Below are positions 1-11,445 of a stretch of 64,000 nt of DNA, piece by piece. Position numbers and translations under genes: made by a program. The stretch spans positions 342,923-406,922 of the forward strand of contig NW_021167082.1 in the NCBI RefSeq assembly GCF_003711515.1, written 5' to 3'. Source of the DNA: Sodiomyces alkalinus F11. Its lineage: Eukaryota; Ascomycota; Sordariomycetes; Glomerellales; Plectosphaerellaceae. Positions within the stretch are counted from its first letter, which is position 1. Each line of letters starts with the position of its first letter. The notes under the pieces were generated by a model. That model saw only the letters and a list, made by a program, of their open reading frames with translations, was not told where the DNA came from and made no database searches.

Positions 1-753
1 CTGAATGAATTATATTATTAATTTAGGTTGGATAAAATAATAATTATTCTTATTTCCACTCCAAGACACCTGGTTGGCTTTACCCCTGAAAAGCCTCCCT
101 GAACAACATACTCGTAGAGAAATATCCAGTTCCGTTGTTATTCAGTGATGTTTTCGAATCAATGGGTTACGTGACCCAGTAATTCACTCTCTGATATGTA
201 CTTTATTAGTTAACTTGAACAATGAGAGTGAAAGAGTAGGTCTGAAGCAGTGAAGGTTCACTCACCATAGTGTGATTCAACCCACCTGGCCAAACTCAAG
301 TGAGTGCAGAATGCCCGGCTACAACGAGCTATGATCTCGAGAGGAGACAGGTCTTATGCAGGTATATATATCCCCAGAGTCTCTTTTTTTTTTTCTGAGA
401 GGCTTCTTACACTCGATACGTCACGCTTGGGCACCAGACACTGCAAAGTCTACAAAGATTCGAGTCAACTACCTACGTATCAACTATCAACCTCTTTACC
501 CCCACCACTACACGTCTCAACCAATCTCACCAGGTAGATTTACACACTATCATCGACCGAGTCGAACAGACAAACTTGATCACCTTGACACCATTACCAT
601 CTCGGCATCAGGAACCTCCCAAAATGGATTATTGCAAGAAACCAGATACCATTCAAGACCCGGTCCCCGACACATCACGCGGCATGGCTTTCGTAGGACC
701 TCGCGATCCCAGATCTCGCGGAGACATGTGATGCGTCTCACGACCGCTACCCC
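1..753. other. Gene-poor left edge
   Basis: I see no gene that can be supported here. A short ATG frame at 624 (about 35 codons, ending near 731) lies just upstream of the 754 ORF in another frame, and the DNA between them stays open in the 754 frame back to a TAG near 694. An unrecognised 5' exon or a frameshift is therefore possible. The rest is AT-rich at the edge and CT-rich near 480-600, as in a fungal promoter or leader. Confidence 0.4.
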
Positions 754-1278
754 ATGGACGTCGACGTCGTCCTCTCCTCACAAGACGTAGCCCCAGGTTT
801 GCCCCAGCTGAGGGGATCCCAGAGTCGACAGGAGTACTATATTCGTATGGCGAAGAACTACGCCCGCGATCTGACGAACAGTGATCTCTTCCAGGGAGTA
901 CTGCATAACCTAATTTTTGACAGGCTTCCGCCCGTCTTAGAGAACAGGATTCCAAAGCTACTCCTTGAAGAGGGCTTCGGGCAGCCGATGTGCAATGCGC
1001 GGCAACAGCCCAAGCTACTGCTTCGAATTGCGCTTATTACCAACGACCCTGAGGTGTGTCCGGAGGATGCTTCTGACTTTCTGCCGGTTTTTGCGCCGCG
1101 GGGTTCACATGAAGAAATCCCGATTGGCAGTGTGAAGTGCAGAGAAGGGAAGGTTGATATGGATGAGCTTCAGTCTGTGCTGTGCGGTCTTCGAATTCGA
1201 AGTCAGACACAGCCAGAGGAAGAGGTTCAGAACCACCAGCACATGGACGAAGAGGAGCCGGAGGAGGTGTTTTACTAA
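754..1278 (+). CDS. Hypothetical protein, 174 aa
   Basis: An intact ATG frame of 174 codons. I do not recognise a family. The protein has a mixed globular-looking core (residues about 20-125, with a leucine-rich stretch around LPPVLENRIPKLLLEEGF) and an acidic, glutamate-rich C-terminus ending EEEPEEVFY. No signal peptide or membrane segment is visible. Upstream in-frame codons remain open for about 60 nt, so the true start could lie further left or in a spliced exon. Codon use is less GC3-biased than in the clear genes nearby. It could be a lineage-specific gene, a decayed gene, or chance. Confidence 0.4.
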   Translation: MDVDVVLSSQDVAPGLPQLRGSQSRQEYYIRMAKNYARDLTNSDLFQGVLHNLIFDRLPPVLENRIPKLLLEEGFGQPMCNARQQPKLLLRIALITNDPEVCPEDASDFLPVFAPRGSHEEIPIGSVKCREGKVDMDELQSVLCGLRIRSQTQPEEEVQNHQHMDEEEPEEVFY

Positions 1279-2404
1279 TGAAGGACGGAGCAGAGAGATG
1301 TGTTTCTTCTTCATAAACTTGGCTTCGCTGCCCTGGGAGGACAAGTCTCCTTGGCTAGGCACGATATTGTTCTACATAGACAGGTAAGACACGTAGATCA
1401 ATACAATACGCTGGATCTTGATTGCATATGATACATACAGTCTCTTCGTTTCGGTATCTGCTAAGTTGTCTTCAACGACTCACTGTACGAATTGCAGGCA
1501 TGTGAGATATAGAGAGCCTTTGCTAAGTAAACCTCGGAAGTTCCTTTGCTCGATCGTCCAGTTGAGAAACTTGAGACTCTGAAGAAAACATCCCAGAGGT
1601 TGCAGAATTGGGTCAATTGGCCAGGATGTCAAAGAATGAATGAAGTATCCAGTAGTCATAATTAAACCCATTCAGCTTACCCTTTGTCCATACTGCCCTA
1701 GGATCCGCATAGAGCTGCGCTGGGATCCAGAGGTCATGTCACTGATATTTCTTTTGTTGGTGCTTTTTGACATTTGTGTAGCTTTCTCTGAGACCTCTTG
1801 CAGCAGGGCGCATGTCTGTACATTTCTTGGGTTTAAAGAAGTAGATTCATGACCGCGTGGCCGTCATCACCTTACAGAAACGAACAGCGTCTCAGCTGAC
1901 AAGTTTCAGGGAAGAAAGACCAAGTAGGCATGTGTAATACAGCAGGATGTACTAGTAGTCACGATTCAGGAACCATATACCCCTGGAAAAGGGGTTAGAC
2001 TGCTTATGTAATCCAGTCTCAACAACTCCCTTATCTGGTGGCTTAGAGGTAAGACATATCACTGAACTAATTTCCCGTCAGCTTCATTGTGAACCGGAAC
2101 TTTTTTTCATTCACCGGAAGCACATCCTTTCCTGCAGTGTATTTTTATTTTTATTTTTATTCTTGCATCTGTTTTCTTCTTTCCTTCTTCTTTCCCAGGC
2201 TCACTTTATCTGCTGCAGAGCTTTGTCGAGGACCTGTGGGTTAAATTTGCTGTATAACCTCCGGGATCTTCCTTTCCGTCTGACATCATCTGCAGCATCG
2301 CATACCTAGACACCAGCGACTTTTTCACTAGAAGCTCGCGAATTTTGCATGAGACACGACCGCCACTTCTAATCTCCATCCTCCGCTCCACGTCAACTCA
2401 CACA
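1279..2404. other. Intergenic, promoter of the Sec14-type gene
   Basis: No convincing ORF. Short T-rich and ATTTTT tracts near 2140-2165 and CT-rich DNA at 2170-2200 precede the next gene, consistent with its promoter and leader. Confidence 0.5.
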
Positions 2405-3508
2405 ATGGCCCTCAAGACGCCCCTCTTAGCTCCCACGCCAGAGAGCGTCCCCCCACCGCGTCCGCCCCTGACCGCCGACGAAAAGGTCAAGTACGAGTGG
2501 CTCCTCGAACGCGCCCGTTCCTGGACCGAAATCAAGACCACGTCCCCGGAGAAGACCGGCCCCATCACCGACGCGGAACGCCAATGGCTGACGCGCGAAT
2601 GCTTGCTCCGCTACCTGCGCGCGACCAAGTGGCAGCAGACCGAGTCCGAGCGCCGCCTCCTGGACACGCTCGCCTGGCGCCGCGACTACGGCGTCGCCCC
2701 GGACGCCACCGTGACCGCGGACCACGTGAGCCCCGAGTCGGAGACGGGCAAGCAGATCCTCCTCGGCTTCGACCGCGAGGGCCGCCCTTGCCACTACCTG
2801 AACCCAGGGCGCCAGAACACGGAGGCGTCGCCGCGGCAGGTCCAGCATCTTGTGTTCATGGTGGAGCGCGTCATCGAGCTCATGCCGCCCGGCCAGGAGA
2901 CCCTCGCGCTGCTCATCAACTTCAAGACGAGCAAGAGCCGCTCGAACACCGCCCCTTCTATTAGCTTGGGCCGCGAGGTGCTCAGTATTCTGCAGACTCA
3001 TTACCCGGAGCGCCTTGGTAAGGCTCTCATCATTAATGGTAGGTGCCCCCCACTAACTACTTCTTGGCTCTCGCCCCGTGGCTCATAAAATGCCCAATAC
3101 TTACACTGTAACCTAGTTCCCTGGGTCGTCTGGGGCTTCTTCAAGCTCATCACGCCCTTCATCGACCCGTTGACCCGCGAGAAACTCAAGTTCAATGAGG
3201 ATATGCGCCAGTACGTCCCCAAGGAGCAGCTTTGGGCCGAGTTCAGCGATGGCTCATTGGAATTCGAGTACGATCACTCCGTCTACTGGCCCGCGCTGGT
3301 CAAGCTGTGCGAAGAGAAGCGTGCTTCTCGGACGGAGCGCTGGATCGCGGGCGGTAAGCACATTGGCGAGTACGAGGACTACCTTGCCGGAGGCCGCGCG
3401 ACTGGGTTGGCTGCCGAGAAGGGGCAGAGTTCCGCGGGTTCCGATGAGAAGGCCGATGTCCTGGCGGCAGCTGCTCCTAGCACAGAGGCGGCCAAGGCCG
3501 AGTCCTGA
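2405..3508 (+). CDS. Sec14-family phosphatidylinositol transfer protein (Pdr16/Pdr17 type)
   Basis: Two exons, 2405-3038 and 3117-3508, with a 78-nt intron (GTAGGT...CTAG), giving 341 aa, close to the roughly 350 aa of yeast Pdr16. The start ATG is in a good context (CACAATGG); an in-frame TTG lies further upstream. A CRAL-TRIO N-terminal segment (about residues 60-105, RECLLRYLRATKW) is followed by the lipid-binding CRAL-TRIO domain (about 115-285). The segments GFDREGRPCHYLNPGRQNT and INVPWVVWGFFKLITPFID are typical of the Pdr16/17 branch, which transfers phosphatidylinositol between membranes and affects sterol and azole responses in yeast. That role is known for the family and inferred here. 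The C-terminus (about 305-341) is a low-complexity Ala/Ser/Glu tail. No membrane segment, so cytosolic or peripheral. Confidence 0.93.
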
Positions 3509-4032
3509 GGAGGTTCTATACAGTAATTTTACGGGAAACAAAACAATAATAGAATAGAGGCTATGATTTATGTACAATAATAATCACGTAAGCATGCGAA
3601 ATTTCATATAGACCCTAGAAAGTTAGTTGAGATGAAAAGCCGGAGATGGTGTACGGGCGGGAATCAAAACATAGCCCTCCATTATATGGCCCTATACACT
3701 TAAATCATTACTACGCGCTCTCATTATTCCCTCTAGAACCTTTAGCATTTCAATTACAATAGCCAAGTACACTAAATCGAATATTCGGGGTCGAAGAATG
3801 ACACGCTGGTGTTCACCGTTAGCAGCTGGAATCCACACCGAACCAGACCGAAGGTGAAGCTTACTCACCGAGGGACTAAGGTTGGGTATGTAACTCGCCT
3901 GTCACCGCAATCAAGCTTCTTCTCCAGCTCCATCTCCCAAGCCGCCATTTCGGATCCGACTATCCTACTCCAATCGCCATCGGGTGACCGAAAGACGCCG
4001 ACTTGTTTCTCCCCAATGAATATCTGACCAAT
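3509..4032. promoter_or_regulatory. Intergenic between the Sec14-type gene and trs31
   Basis: No ORF of substance. The first half is AT-rich (3' UTR of the Sec14-type gene) and the second half should hold the trs31 promoter and leader. The codons just upstream of the trs31 ATG stay open back to a TTG at 4003, which is not taken as a start. Confidence 0.4.
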
Positions 4033-4280
4033 ATGTCCAACCTATCCTCCAGCAAAGGCCCCGGCCAGGAGCAATCGGGGCTACGGCTCCCCTCCAGCGG
4101 CAAGACAATTTACCATCGGCCACTGAACCGCACTAGGACCGCGGAACTCAGCCAGGCCAGCTTCGCCTACCTCTTCGGCGAGATGGTCAGCTACGCGCAA
4201 CGCCGCGTCAAAGGAGTCAACGAGCTAGAACAACGGTGCGTGTCCATTCTCGCTCCTCCTCCCCCAGCCCATCTATCATC

Positions 4281-4357
<77 letters not shown>

Positions 4358-4873
4358 CATCTGCCGTACCAATAGCTAGGTGCTCGAACTAACATTCCCG
4401 ACCTTCTCCCACCCCGCAGCCTCAACGCACAAGGCCACCCGCTAGGCCTCAAACTCCTCGACCTCCTCCTGTTCCGCGAACCACCCCGCTCGCAGCTCCG
4501 CCCGCTGACCATCATCGCCCTCCTGCACTTCATCAAGCAGATGCTCTGGACGCACCTCTTCGGCCGACAGGCGGACCGGCTCGAGAAGAGCGCCAACCCG
4601 GAGACGCCGGACGAGTACATGATCGTCGACAACGAGCCGCTCGTGAACCAGTACATCAGCGTGCCGCGCGAGATGTCGCAGCTCAACTGCGCCGCGTTCG
4701 TGGCCGGCATCGTCGAGGGCGCGTGCGACGGCGCCGGCTTCCCCGCGCGCGTCAGCGCCCATACTATCCGGTCGCCGACGAATGAGGAAGCGGATCTGTG
4801 GCCGGGGCGGACTGTGTTCCTTGTCAAGTTCCGCCCTGAGGTGCTGGAGCGGGAGAAGTATGTTAAGCAGTGA
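4033..4873 (+). CDS. trs31: TRAPP complex subunit Trs31 (TRAPPC5)
   Basis: Exons 4033-4235 and 4420-4873, joined across a 184-nt intron (GTGCGT...CGCAG), encode 218 aa of the Bet3/TRAPP fold. Recognisable Trs31/TRAPPC5 stretches are LSQASFAYLFGEMVSYAQ in exon 1 and LGLKLLDLLLFRE, LHFIKQMLWTHLFGRQAD, EYMIVDNEPLVNQYISVP and LNCAAFVAGIVEGAC in exon 2. In the family this is a core subunit of TRAPP, the Rab guanine-nucleotide exchange complex for ER-Golgi and Golgi traffic. ATG 4033 (MSNLSSSK) is the first in frame. The intron carries 74 consecutive C residues. A retained intron would read into polyproline and stop near 4392. Confidence 0.93.
4282..4355 (+). repeat. 74-nt poly-C homopolymer inside the trs31 intron
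   Basis: An uninterrupted run of C occupies about 40% of the intron between donor 4236 and acceptor 4419. The length may be inexact, since long homopolymers are poorly sequenced. On RNA it is a poly-C tract; on DNA the opposite strand is poly-G. Confidence 0.95.
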
Positions 4874-5352
4874 TACACACAAGTCGCAAGGTTGATACAA
4901 GGGATTTTTCGGTGTTGGTTTGCTTTTTGGTCTCTTGAATCTTTCGGGCATGCATGGCGTTTTTGGGGCGGGACTTTTCGTAGATATGGTTGTCGTTGTG
5001 GCATGGGACTGTATTCACCACCCAGACAGACAAGAGTTCTCTTCTGCGACCGTTTGATTCTTGGTGGTGGGCGAGGAGCTGGGCACCATACTGGCGCTTA
5101 GAGTAGCATTCAACTTGGCCACCGTAGTCTTTTATTTTTTATTTTTTTTAATATATATATTTTCGCGCGTGGTGCATACTCCGTGGCTTCTGTTTATAAC
5201 CGCATTTCTCCCACGCTCCTTCATACGCGTAGCCCCAGACCCTCAATCACAGAACAAACTCCAAACTCCAAACTCCAACCGCTCTATGCCATGCCGATAG
5301 AAAAAAACCATCGCCTACAAGTCTTCCGGTTCCCGTTCTGCAACGAAGCGTT

Positions 5353-5652
5353 TCACCGCGGCAGCCTCGAGCCACCCTGTTTCCCCCGGCCGCTCTTGGG
5401 ACCTTGCACCATCAAGCTGGCTAAACCGAGATCCTTCCATGTCGTCTCCTTCCGTTCCTGTGTCGCCTTGGTAATACCGAAGGCGGCATGCTGATCCGGC
5501 ACCACGTCGTCCTCATCTTCCGGATTGATGGGCTGTAGGTGGGGAGGGACATACACGTCGTCGTTGGGGAGGCGATCCTTGCAGAAGTCTTCGAAAAGAT
5601 CGGCGTCTCGAGCTCGGTGGAAGTGGATGTGAGTGTGGGACGCGTCCTTATT
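5353..5652 (-). CDS. Possible 3' terminal exon of an unidentified gene
   Basis: On the minus strand a frame is open from about 5772 to the stop at 5353. A plausible acceptor (CACAG with GCTAATTG about 18 nt before it) would start a 100-codon exon at 5652. The peptide contains THIHFHRARDADLFEDF and VYVPPHLQPINPEDEDDVVP and ends in a basic GK/R-rich tail, and it looks protein-like. I could not find a convincing upstream exon or start. An overlapping minus frame (to 6149) carries alternative exon candidates. No family recognised. It could be a small lineage-specific gene or a decayed one. Confidence 0.3.
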   Translation of the reverse strand, partial: NKDASHTHIHFHRARDADLFEDFCKDRLPNDDVYVPPHLQPINPEDEDDVVPDQHAAFGITKATQERKETTWKDLGLASLMVQGPKSGRGKQGGSRLPR

Positions 5653-5772
5653 CTGTGCGGTGCGACAATTAGCCTTGCCCAGGCAGACTGAGATAAAGTG
5701 GCCGCGGGGAGAACGAGAGGGTCGGATACGGATGGTGGGTAAAGGGCGCGTATGTACGAACCATTGTGATTT

Positions 5773-8700
5773 CTAGGATGAAGTCTGTTCCTGGTAATAT
5801 GAGTCGTGTTCTTGTATGGATGCGCGGAATGCTTGTTTTGCTTCAGGTAAAAATGGCTAACGTACAATACTGCCGGATAGTTGGAGATGAATGCTACGAT
5901 GTCACGATGTAACCCGGGGGTGGAAACTGAGGTTGTTGCGATTACGCTGGAGACTTCCATGAGATGCCCGTTGAATGGCGTAGCGGGGATGTACCTATGT
6001 ACCTGATGTATACCTGTGCGGATAATCGTGTACATTCGCGTTCGCCCTTCAACTGGGGATACAGAAAGCACCTCATGTAAACCCGTCGATACATCTTTTC
6101 CAGGGATCATGACAATTGGGACGCCAGATGGACGTCGAGCCCAGGACAATAGAACGAAGAACGCATTCGTTATACAGATATATATATATATATATATCTA
6201 ATAGGTTGTATATATGCGTCTTGGCGGCGGCGTTATAGCCCTACCAAAATATTATGTGTGAGGTCTTGATATTAAAACGTGAGGTCTCCCCATTGAGTCC
6301 CTTTCTGATTCATGCAAAACCCCTGCCGTAAATCAGTCGGCACAGGTACACTATTTGACGTCGCTGAACCGTGTCGCGACATGCCATGCCCATGCCATTT
6401 TGACCACGAAGCTCCCGATGGGTCACAGAGGCAACACAACGTATCCGCCAAGCCGGGTAAAGGCCAGCGCACTCAGCTGCCTTGCCGAGTACGAAGGTAT
6501 GTGCACCATCAAGTTCAATAAAAAAAGCCAGACCCAAAAAGTACATATATCCCTTCGGCCAAGAAACAACGATACCACAACAGGGCAGCGCGTCTCAAAC
6601 AACATCTGGACCGTGTCGCATATGTAATAACTTCGCAATTACCTTATTATATAATTAGCCGTGGGTGACGTGACGCCCAAAGAGCCACAGGACCAGATAG
6701 GCGATACCACCGGGGTTCTCTTGCACGCTTCCAGTACAGGCCATGCAGGCGAAACGCGGCGGAGAAACGGGCCGTGACGGAACACAGCCCTCGTGCAGGC
6801 TTTAGCAGGCCGTCGCGTCCTTGCAAGCGTAGGTAGTCTTATATCATATTGGTGAAAATCGACTTTTGGTTGAGGACGGGTGGCGCCGAGGGTCTCTTTG
6901 CTGTTGGTTCATATGTACAGAGTAACTATGGCAAGCGTTCATGTGAAAACGGCATTTTCGGGGTTGGGCGACGCTGTAAACTGGTCGAGACATGCGATTT
7001 TGCCACTGCATGCAAGTTGAATCCAAGGAAAAGGAGGGCGGCCCAAGGGCTTGGGTTGCATCGCCATGTTAGGGGCAGGAATTCCCATGGAAAGGAAAAA
7101 GGCGAAGAGGAACAATCGGCTTCCACAGATACTGTTATCTTCGATAGAACCGACTTGGGTTGGCAGTTGGCACAGGGTGCGGATACTTCTATCAGCCTTG
7201 GACGCATCCCCGCCCTGGCAGGGCGGCATGATGATATCAACATCACGACTTTTCCAAACCAGACTAGTGTCCGTACAGCAGGTACGTGTAGATAGAGATG
7301 TAGGAAAGAGGAAAAAGAAAAATACCTGCCGCTAACTGGATAAGAAATCCCATCATTCGCGAATCCTCTGCCGACAAAGTCCTAGAGATAACAACATCTT
7401 GGCAGGCTTGACACGGTGCCATCCATCACCAGAAAGAAATATTGAAATATGGGGAGGTTGGATGCTGACAGCCCAGTGCACGGCGGAGGTCAGTTAGAGA
7501 TACGGGCTAGTGGTCAGAAGGCCGAAAACGGTGCCAACCAAGTGAGCAAAGATGGCGAGTTCTTTCTGTCCTTGGTCCAACAACAATCCACATTCAATCC
7601 CTCTCCCATGTGACAGCGAGCTATGAATTCGTACCAGTGGTTTGTCTAGCTATCGCGCTAGCACGAAGTAACCCCGCGTCCAGGGTGGCTGTGGTCGGGA
7701 CCTACTGACGGGATGGAAGATCAAGCATCCAGATTTTGACGCGGGGTCTTTCGCCTCTACACACAGAGATAGGTTAGGTAGGCACGTTGTGTTGGATTGA
7801 TGGTTCGGTTCTGGAACCACCATGTGATGGTCGCATCACCACCGCATGAGTTTCTGTTCGCCAGTATTTTGGAACAGTGTAGGGGAATCCCACGAATGTG
7901 GTAAACTGGGGGTGTTGGCACCGAGTCGGCGGCAACCTGCAGACCAATCCATCCTTATCCCTATCAGGCTCGAACCACAAGTCCCTGCATCCCCCATCCT
8001 TCAGTTGGTGCGGAGAGCGCGATACCCTGTTGGGGGGAATCTGCAATCCCCCTTCTCATATGTCCCTCAAACACGTGCCCCGAGCGGGGAGCATGGGTGG
8101 AGGAGCCGACAGCTGGGAGCCGACAGCTGAGAGCTGAGAGCTGAGAGCTGAGAGCTCCTGACCTGAGAAGCGCTAGCTGCCAAGTGACCTGCCGGGTGCA
8201 TTTCCAAGAGGAGACCACACAGCCGAGAAACTTGCGCTACTCAGCATTAGAACACCGCCTAAATAATAGCATTGGAAGGATATGTGCGCGGGAGCAACAG
8301 GCAAACAACTGTCCAAAAAGCACAAAAGTAATGATGTCTGCTTTTTCGGCATCGCGTCGCTTTGTTCGCCAGGACGCTATTATACGGCAATATTGACGCG
8401 TCAGTCGGGTCACACACAAGTTCTGAGAAGCCGCCGCTCTGCAGGACCCGCAGTGAGTCCCTCTAAGAGCAGCACCTGTCTGCTTGCACTCGTCAGCCGT
8501 CCCGGGATAACTCTATTCTACCACCTTGGGATCGCATTTGCGTCTTATTCGTCTGAAAAGAGAAAAGACCGGACATGATACAAAGAGGACGTCTAATAAT
8601 TGGGGGATTAAGGGAAGAGATCCGAGTCTTCAACCCACTTTCCAAGAGTTGGCGCATATCCTGCATCCAATCAACGAAATGACAAGAGCCCATGGTATCG

Positions 8701-10348
8701 CTTGGTTGGCTTTGGCCGTTCTTGACTCTAAGCTTTCCTGCGAGTCAAGAAGAGAAAAAAGGAAAAAAGGTCATGAATGCAGAAAGGGACAAAAAAAAAT
8801 TGGAAGATATAGAAAGAAGTCACGTCGCAGCCAAATATAGCGTAGCAGAGACTTTAGTAGTAACTCGACGAGAATCACCAGAAGCGGCGGTACGCTAATT
8901 ATTCGTCGCCCCCGCCAAGCTGCGACGGGACAAGCTAGACCAGATCTACCCAAGTAGCTCCCCGATCGAAAGCCAATCAGATGGCTTGTCCCACCTGCAC
9001 GGTGTGTCTTGCCCCTGACAGCTCCCCCACCCGTCTGCCCTGTTCTCCTCGCTGGGTATTCTCGTCGCAGCGCTTCCACGGACGCGAGTCCATTCATGGT
9101 TTGCCAACTCAGTATGCAGAGCAGAATTTAGAGGTTAATTACAGCCTAACTGACTATTGCCCCCCCCCCTGCTGACCTGACTATAGGTCTTGCAACCTAC
9201 AAGTCTCGTCTTGTTCTCGCCAGGACGCGCGTACCACTATACAATTCACCAGCCTACATTTAAGCTCAAAGCAGAAACTCCCCACCTTGACCCTCCAGGG
9301 GACGGACCCTTCTGAATCTGCCACGGAAAGACAAGACACAGATCCAGCGCAATTTCAGGAGTACAGGTACCTTAAAATGGCAGGGGCCCAGCTCTCCGTA
9401 GCTAATAAGGTAGACCTGAACAAGGACGGGAGACAACGAACTAATTAGGTACGTTGTACGGAGGAACAGGGACGGCACATTTGAGGGACATTGGGGAGAA
9501 GGACCAAGGAGGAATGGGCATGAACATGGATTTCTCCTTTCTTGGCCCTCATCAAAACCACTGTTACGTCCCAGTAATTATGGACGAGGTACTTTGTAGC
9601 ACCATACTTTGTGCGCCGTATTTGTAGTACGTCGTACACCCCGTGCATACACCATAGCATCGTCACTAACCCCTGGATGCCCTGGCTCGTCTCCCCTTTC
9701 TTTTCCCTCCTCTCCGTCGTCCCCTCTTTTTCCTCTCTTCCTCCCTTCCTCTCTTCCTCTCCCCATCCCCGTCTTCGTTCTTCAAGATCATTTCTCCCAG
9801 CCTCACCCGTGTGTGGTTTGCACTTGACACGATCCCCTCGCAACTGCACCACGCAACGCGGTCACTTAACCATTCACCTTTCTGGCTTGGGCAGATCGTA
9901 TTAACTCTCACTCCCAATCCTCATTGCTCATCGACTTGGCCCCTTCGCCGTCCCCGAGAATTGATCCTCCCGTCCAGCAACCAATTTTCGATCTCGCTAG
10001 ATACCCCGTTTATCTTTCGCTTCCAAGAACGGCGGAACGAATACGCGTTACCTGAATTCAGATCTTCTCAATTTACTTCTTCAACCCATAATAAGCACCC
10101 ATACAATTTCACGACTTAATCGTATACCTCCGACTCGGAAACAACGTCGCAAATTGTCTGACGAGAGAGCACTTTGGGAACCGCTTCCTATCCCAGTCCT
10201 GCGTGCCATTTGTGTGTGGCTGGCTCCAACAAGTCCGAATTCGACATAATCTTTCGTCCTTCCAGCCTCCACGTCGCTGACGCCTACTCGCTGAAACCGT
10301 CATCTTCTCGGCAACGGTACCCTCGATACACTACAACTTGCATTGTCT
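5773..10348. other. About 4.6 kb of gene-poor DNA
   Basis: No ORF here has coding character; the longer ones start at non-ATG codons or look random. Visible content: an (AT)n tract at 6177-6197, short tandem repeats at 8101-8157, a C10 run at 9160-9169, the palindrome AGGTACCTTA at 9365-9374, and a strongly pyrimidine-rich tract at about 9690-9775 that may mark the promoter and start region of the 10957 gene. Much of the right half is probably that gene's promoter and long leader. Confidence 0.45.
8101..8157 (+). repeat. Short tandem repeats (GAGCCGACAGCTG x2, GAGAGCT x4)
   Basis: Two adjacent copies of a 13-nt unit run directly into about four copies of the 7-nt unit GAGAGCT. All sit in non-coding DNA. 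Confidence 0.8.
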
Positions 10349-10635
10349 ATGTGGGTAGCGTCGAGAAACGGTACTGGCTCTCACCAAGCCTCTGAAAAAT
10401 ATCCGACAATTGGTTCGTACATTCCTAGCATGCTTTCTAACTCAACCTTCCTCGTACACGAAGCGCACCGCTGCGCAAGTGGTGAACATGCACCACCCTC
10501 TTCATTATTGCCTGGCCCCTGCCCTCCTGTTTTAAATCGAGCTCTAGACCCCCTGGCATTACAATCCCCCGCTGTCCTTGTCACGGAACACCCTTCCAGC
10601 CATCAGTCCATTTTGACCCCTATGCTGTTTCTCGT

Positions 10636-10692
10636 GTAAAGTTCGATTGATCCAAGACCATGTCGTGCTAACCTGTCCTTTTTTGGCTACAG
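10636..10692 (+). other. Probable 5' UTR intron of the 10957 gene
   Basis: GTAAAG donor, GTGCTAACCTG branch region and a pyrimidine-rich run ending GGCTACAG give a canonical 57-nt fungal intron 265 nt upstream of the 10957 ATG. GTGTAA at 10634 is an alternative donor. An upstream ATG frame (10349) runs across the donor. Confidence 0.6.
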
Positions 10693-10956
10693 TCTTACAA
10701 CATCTCACTGCACGCACTTCTTAGTCGTCTGTTCTGGGTCGCGCCACAGTCAAGTTTCAGCGACGGGGATTCGACGACCTCAAACTCCTTTTTTCTAGCT
10801 TTGGTCCACGACAACATTCCAATCCTCCCCTAAGGGTCCTCAGTCTCCCCTTTATTCAGATCAACTCGCCACTGATCTGCCCGTTCCCGCCACATTCCTA
10901 TCTCGGTCGAATCCAATCTATTCCTCTTGTTACACAATCGACCCTCCCTCCATCCC

Positions 10957-11445
10957 ATGGCGACAACGGCTGCAGAAGACACGGGGCTCCTTCTGCAAGG
11001 CCTAAACATGAACCAACTTCCTACGGTTCCCAAGCCCGCCGCCATGGAGCCGGATTTGAATCACAAGTCTGCTCCCGAGAAGACGATGGAGCTGCGACGC
11101 AACAGCAGCCTGTCCACAACACCGTCTCATCAGGCCGACAATCCTTTCGACACCGACATGGAGGCCATGGTCTCCACTACTTCTGAACCCTACGGTCGTC
11201 GCAAGTCGGCCGCCCAGGACAAGCCAGATTGCCCCACCGTTTGGCCTGGTAAGCAGCACTGGAAGCAAAAGGCCAAGACGGCGAAGCGGAGCCGCTATGC
11301 CTGCAACTTTTTCGCCAATCTCAGCAAGCGAAACCGCATTATCGCCAAAGTCGCCATCATTCTCTTCATTGTCGGCGTCGCTGTCGGTGTCGGCATGGGC
11401 GTCAGCAAATCGCTCAACGCTCCCATCTGGGGTGACGACGACTAA
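10957..11445 (+). CDS. Single-pass membrane protein of unknown function, 162 aa
   Basis: One uninterrupted ATG frame of 162 codons in a good context (CATCCCATGG). Residues 1-115 are polar, Ser/Thr-rich and presumably cytosolic. A basic cluster (KQKAKTAKRSRYACNFF and KRNR) precedes one hydrophobic segment at about 137-155 (AKVAIILFIVGVAVGVGMGV), and a short tail ends WGDDD. A Gly-rich single helix with a basic N-side suggests a type II or tail-anchor-like protein. I recognise the general pattern as conserved among Sordariomycetes but no function. The leader is long and appears spliced (10636-10692) and contains upstream ATGs, so translation may be controlled. Confidence 0.75.
   Translation: MATTAAEDTGLLLQGLNMNQLPTVPKPAAMEPDLNHKSAPEKTMELRRNSSLSTTPSHQADNPFDTDMEAMVSTTSEPYGRRKSAAQDKPDCPTVWPGKQHWKQKAKTAKRSRYACNFFANLSKRNRIIAKVAIILFIVGVAVGVGMGVSKSLNAPIWGDDD

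Noticed and set aside
5421..6149. 242-aa minus-strand ORF
   Set aside because: Begins at a non-ATG codon and its second half is out of frame with the more protein-like exon at 5353-5652.
6849..7295. 148-aa plus-strand ORF
   Set aside because: Starts at TTG, has no coding bias or recognisable content, and an overlapping frame is equally long.
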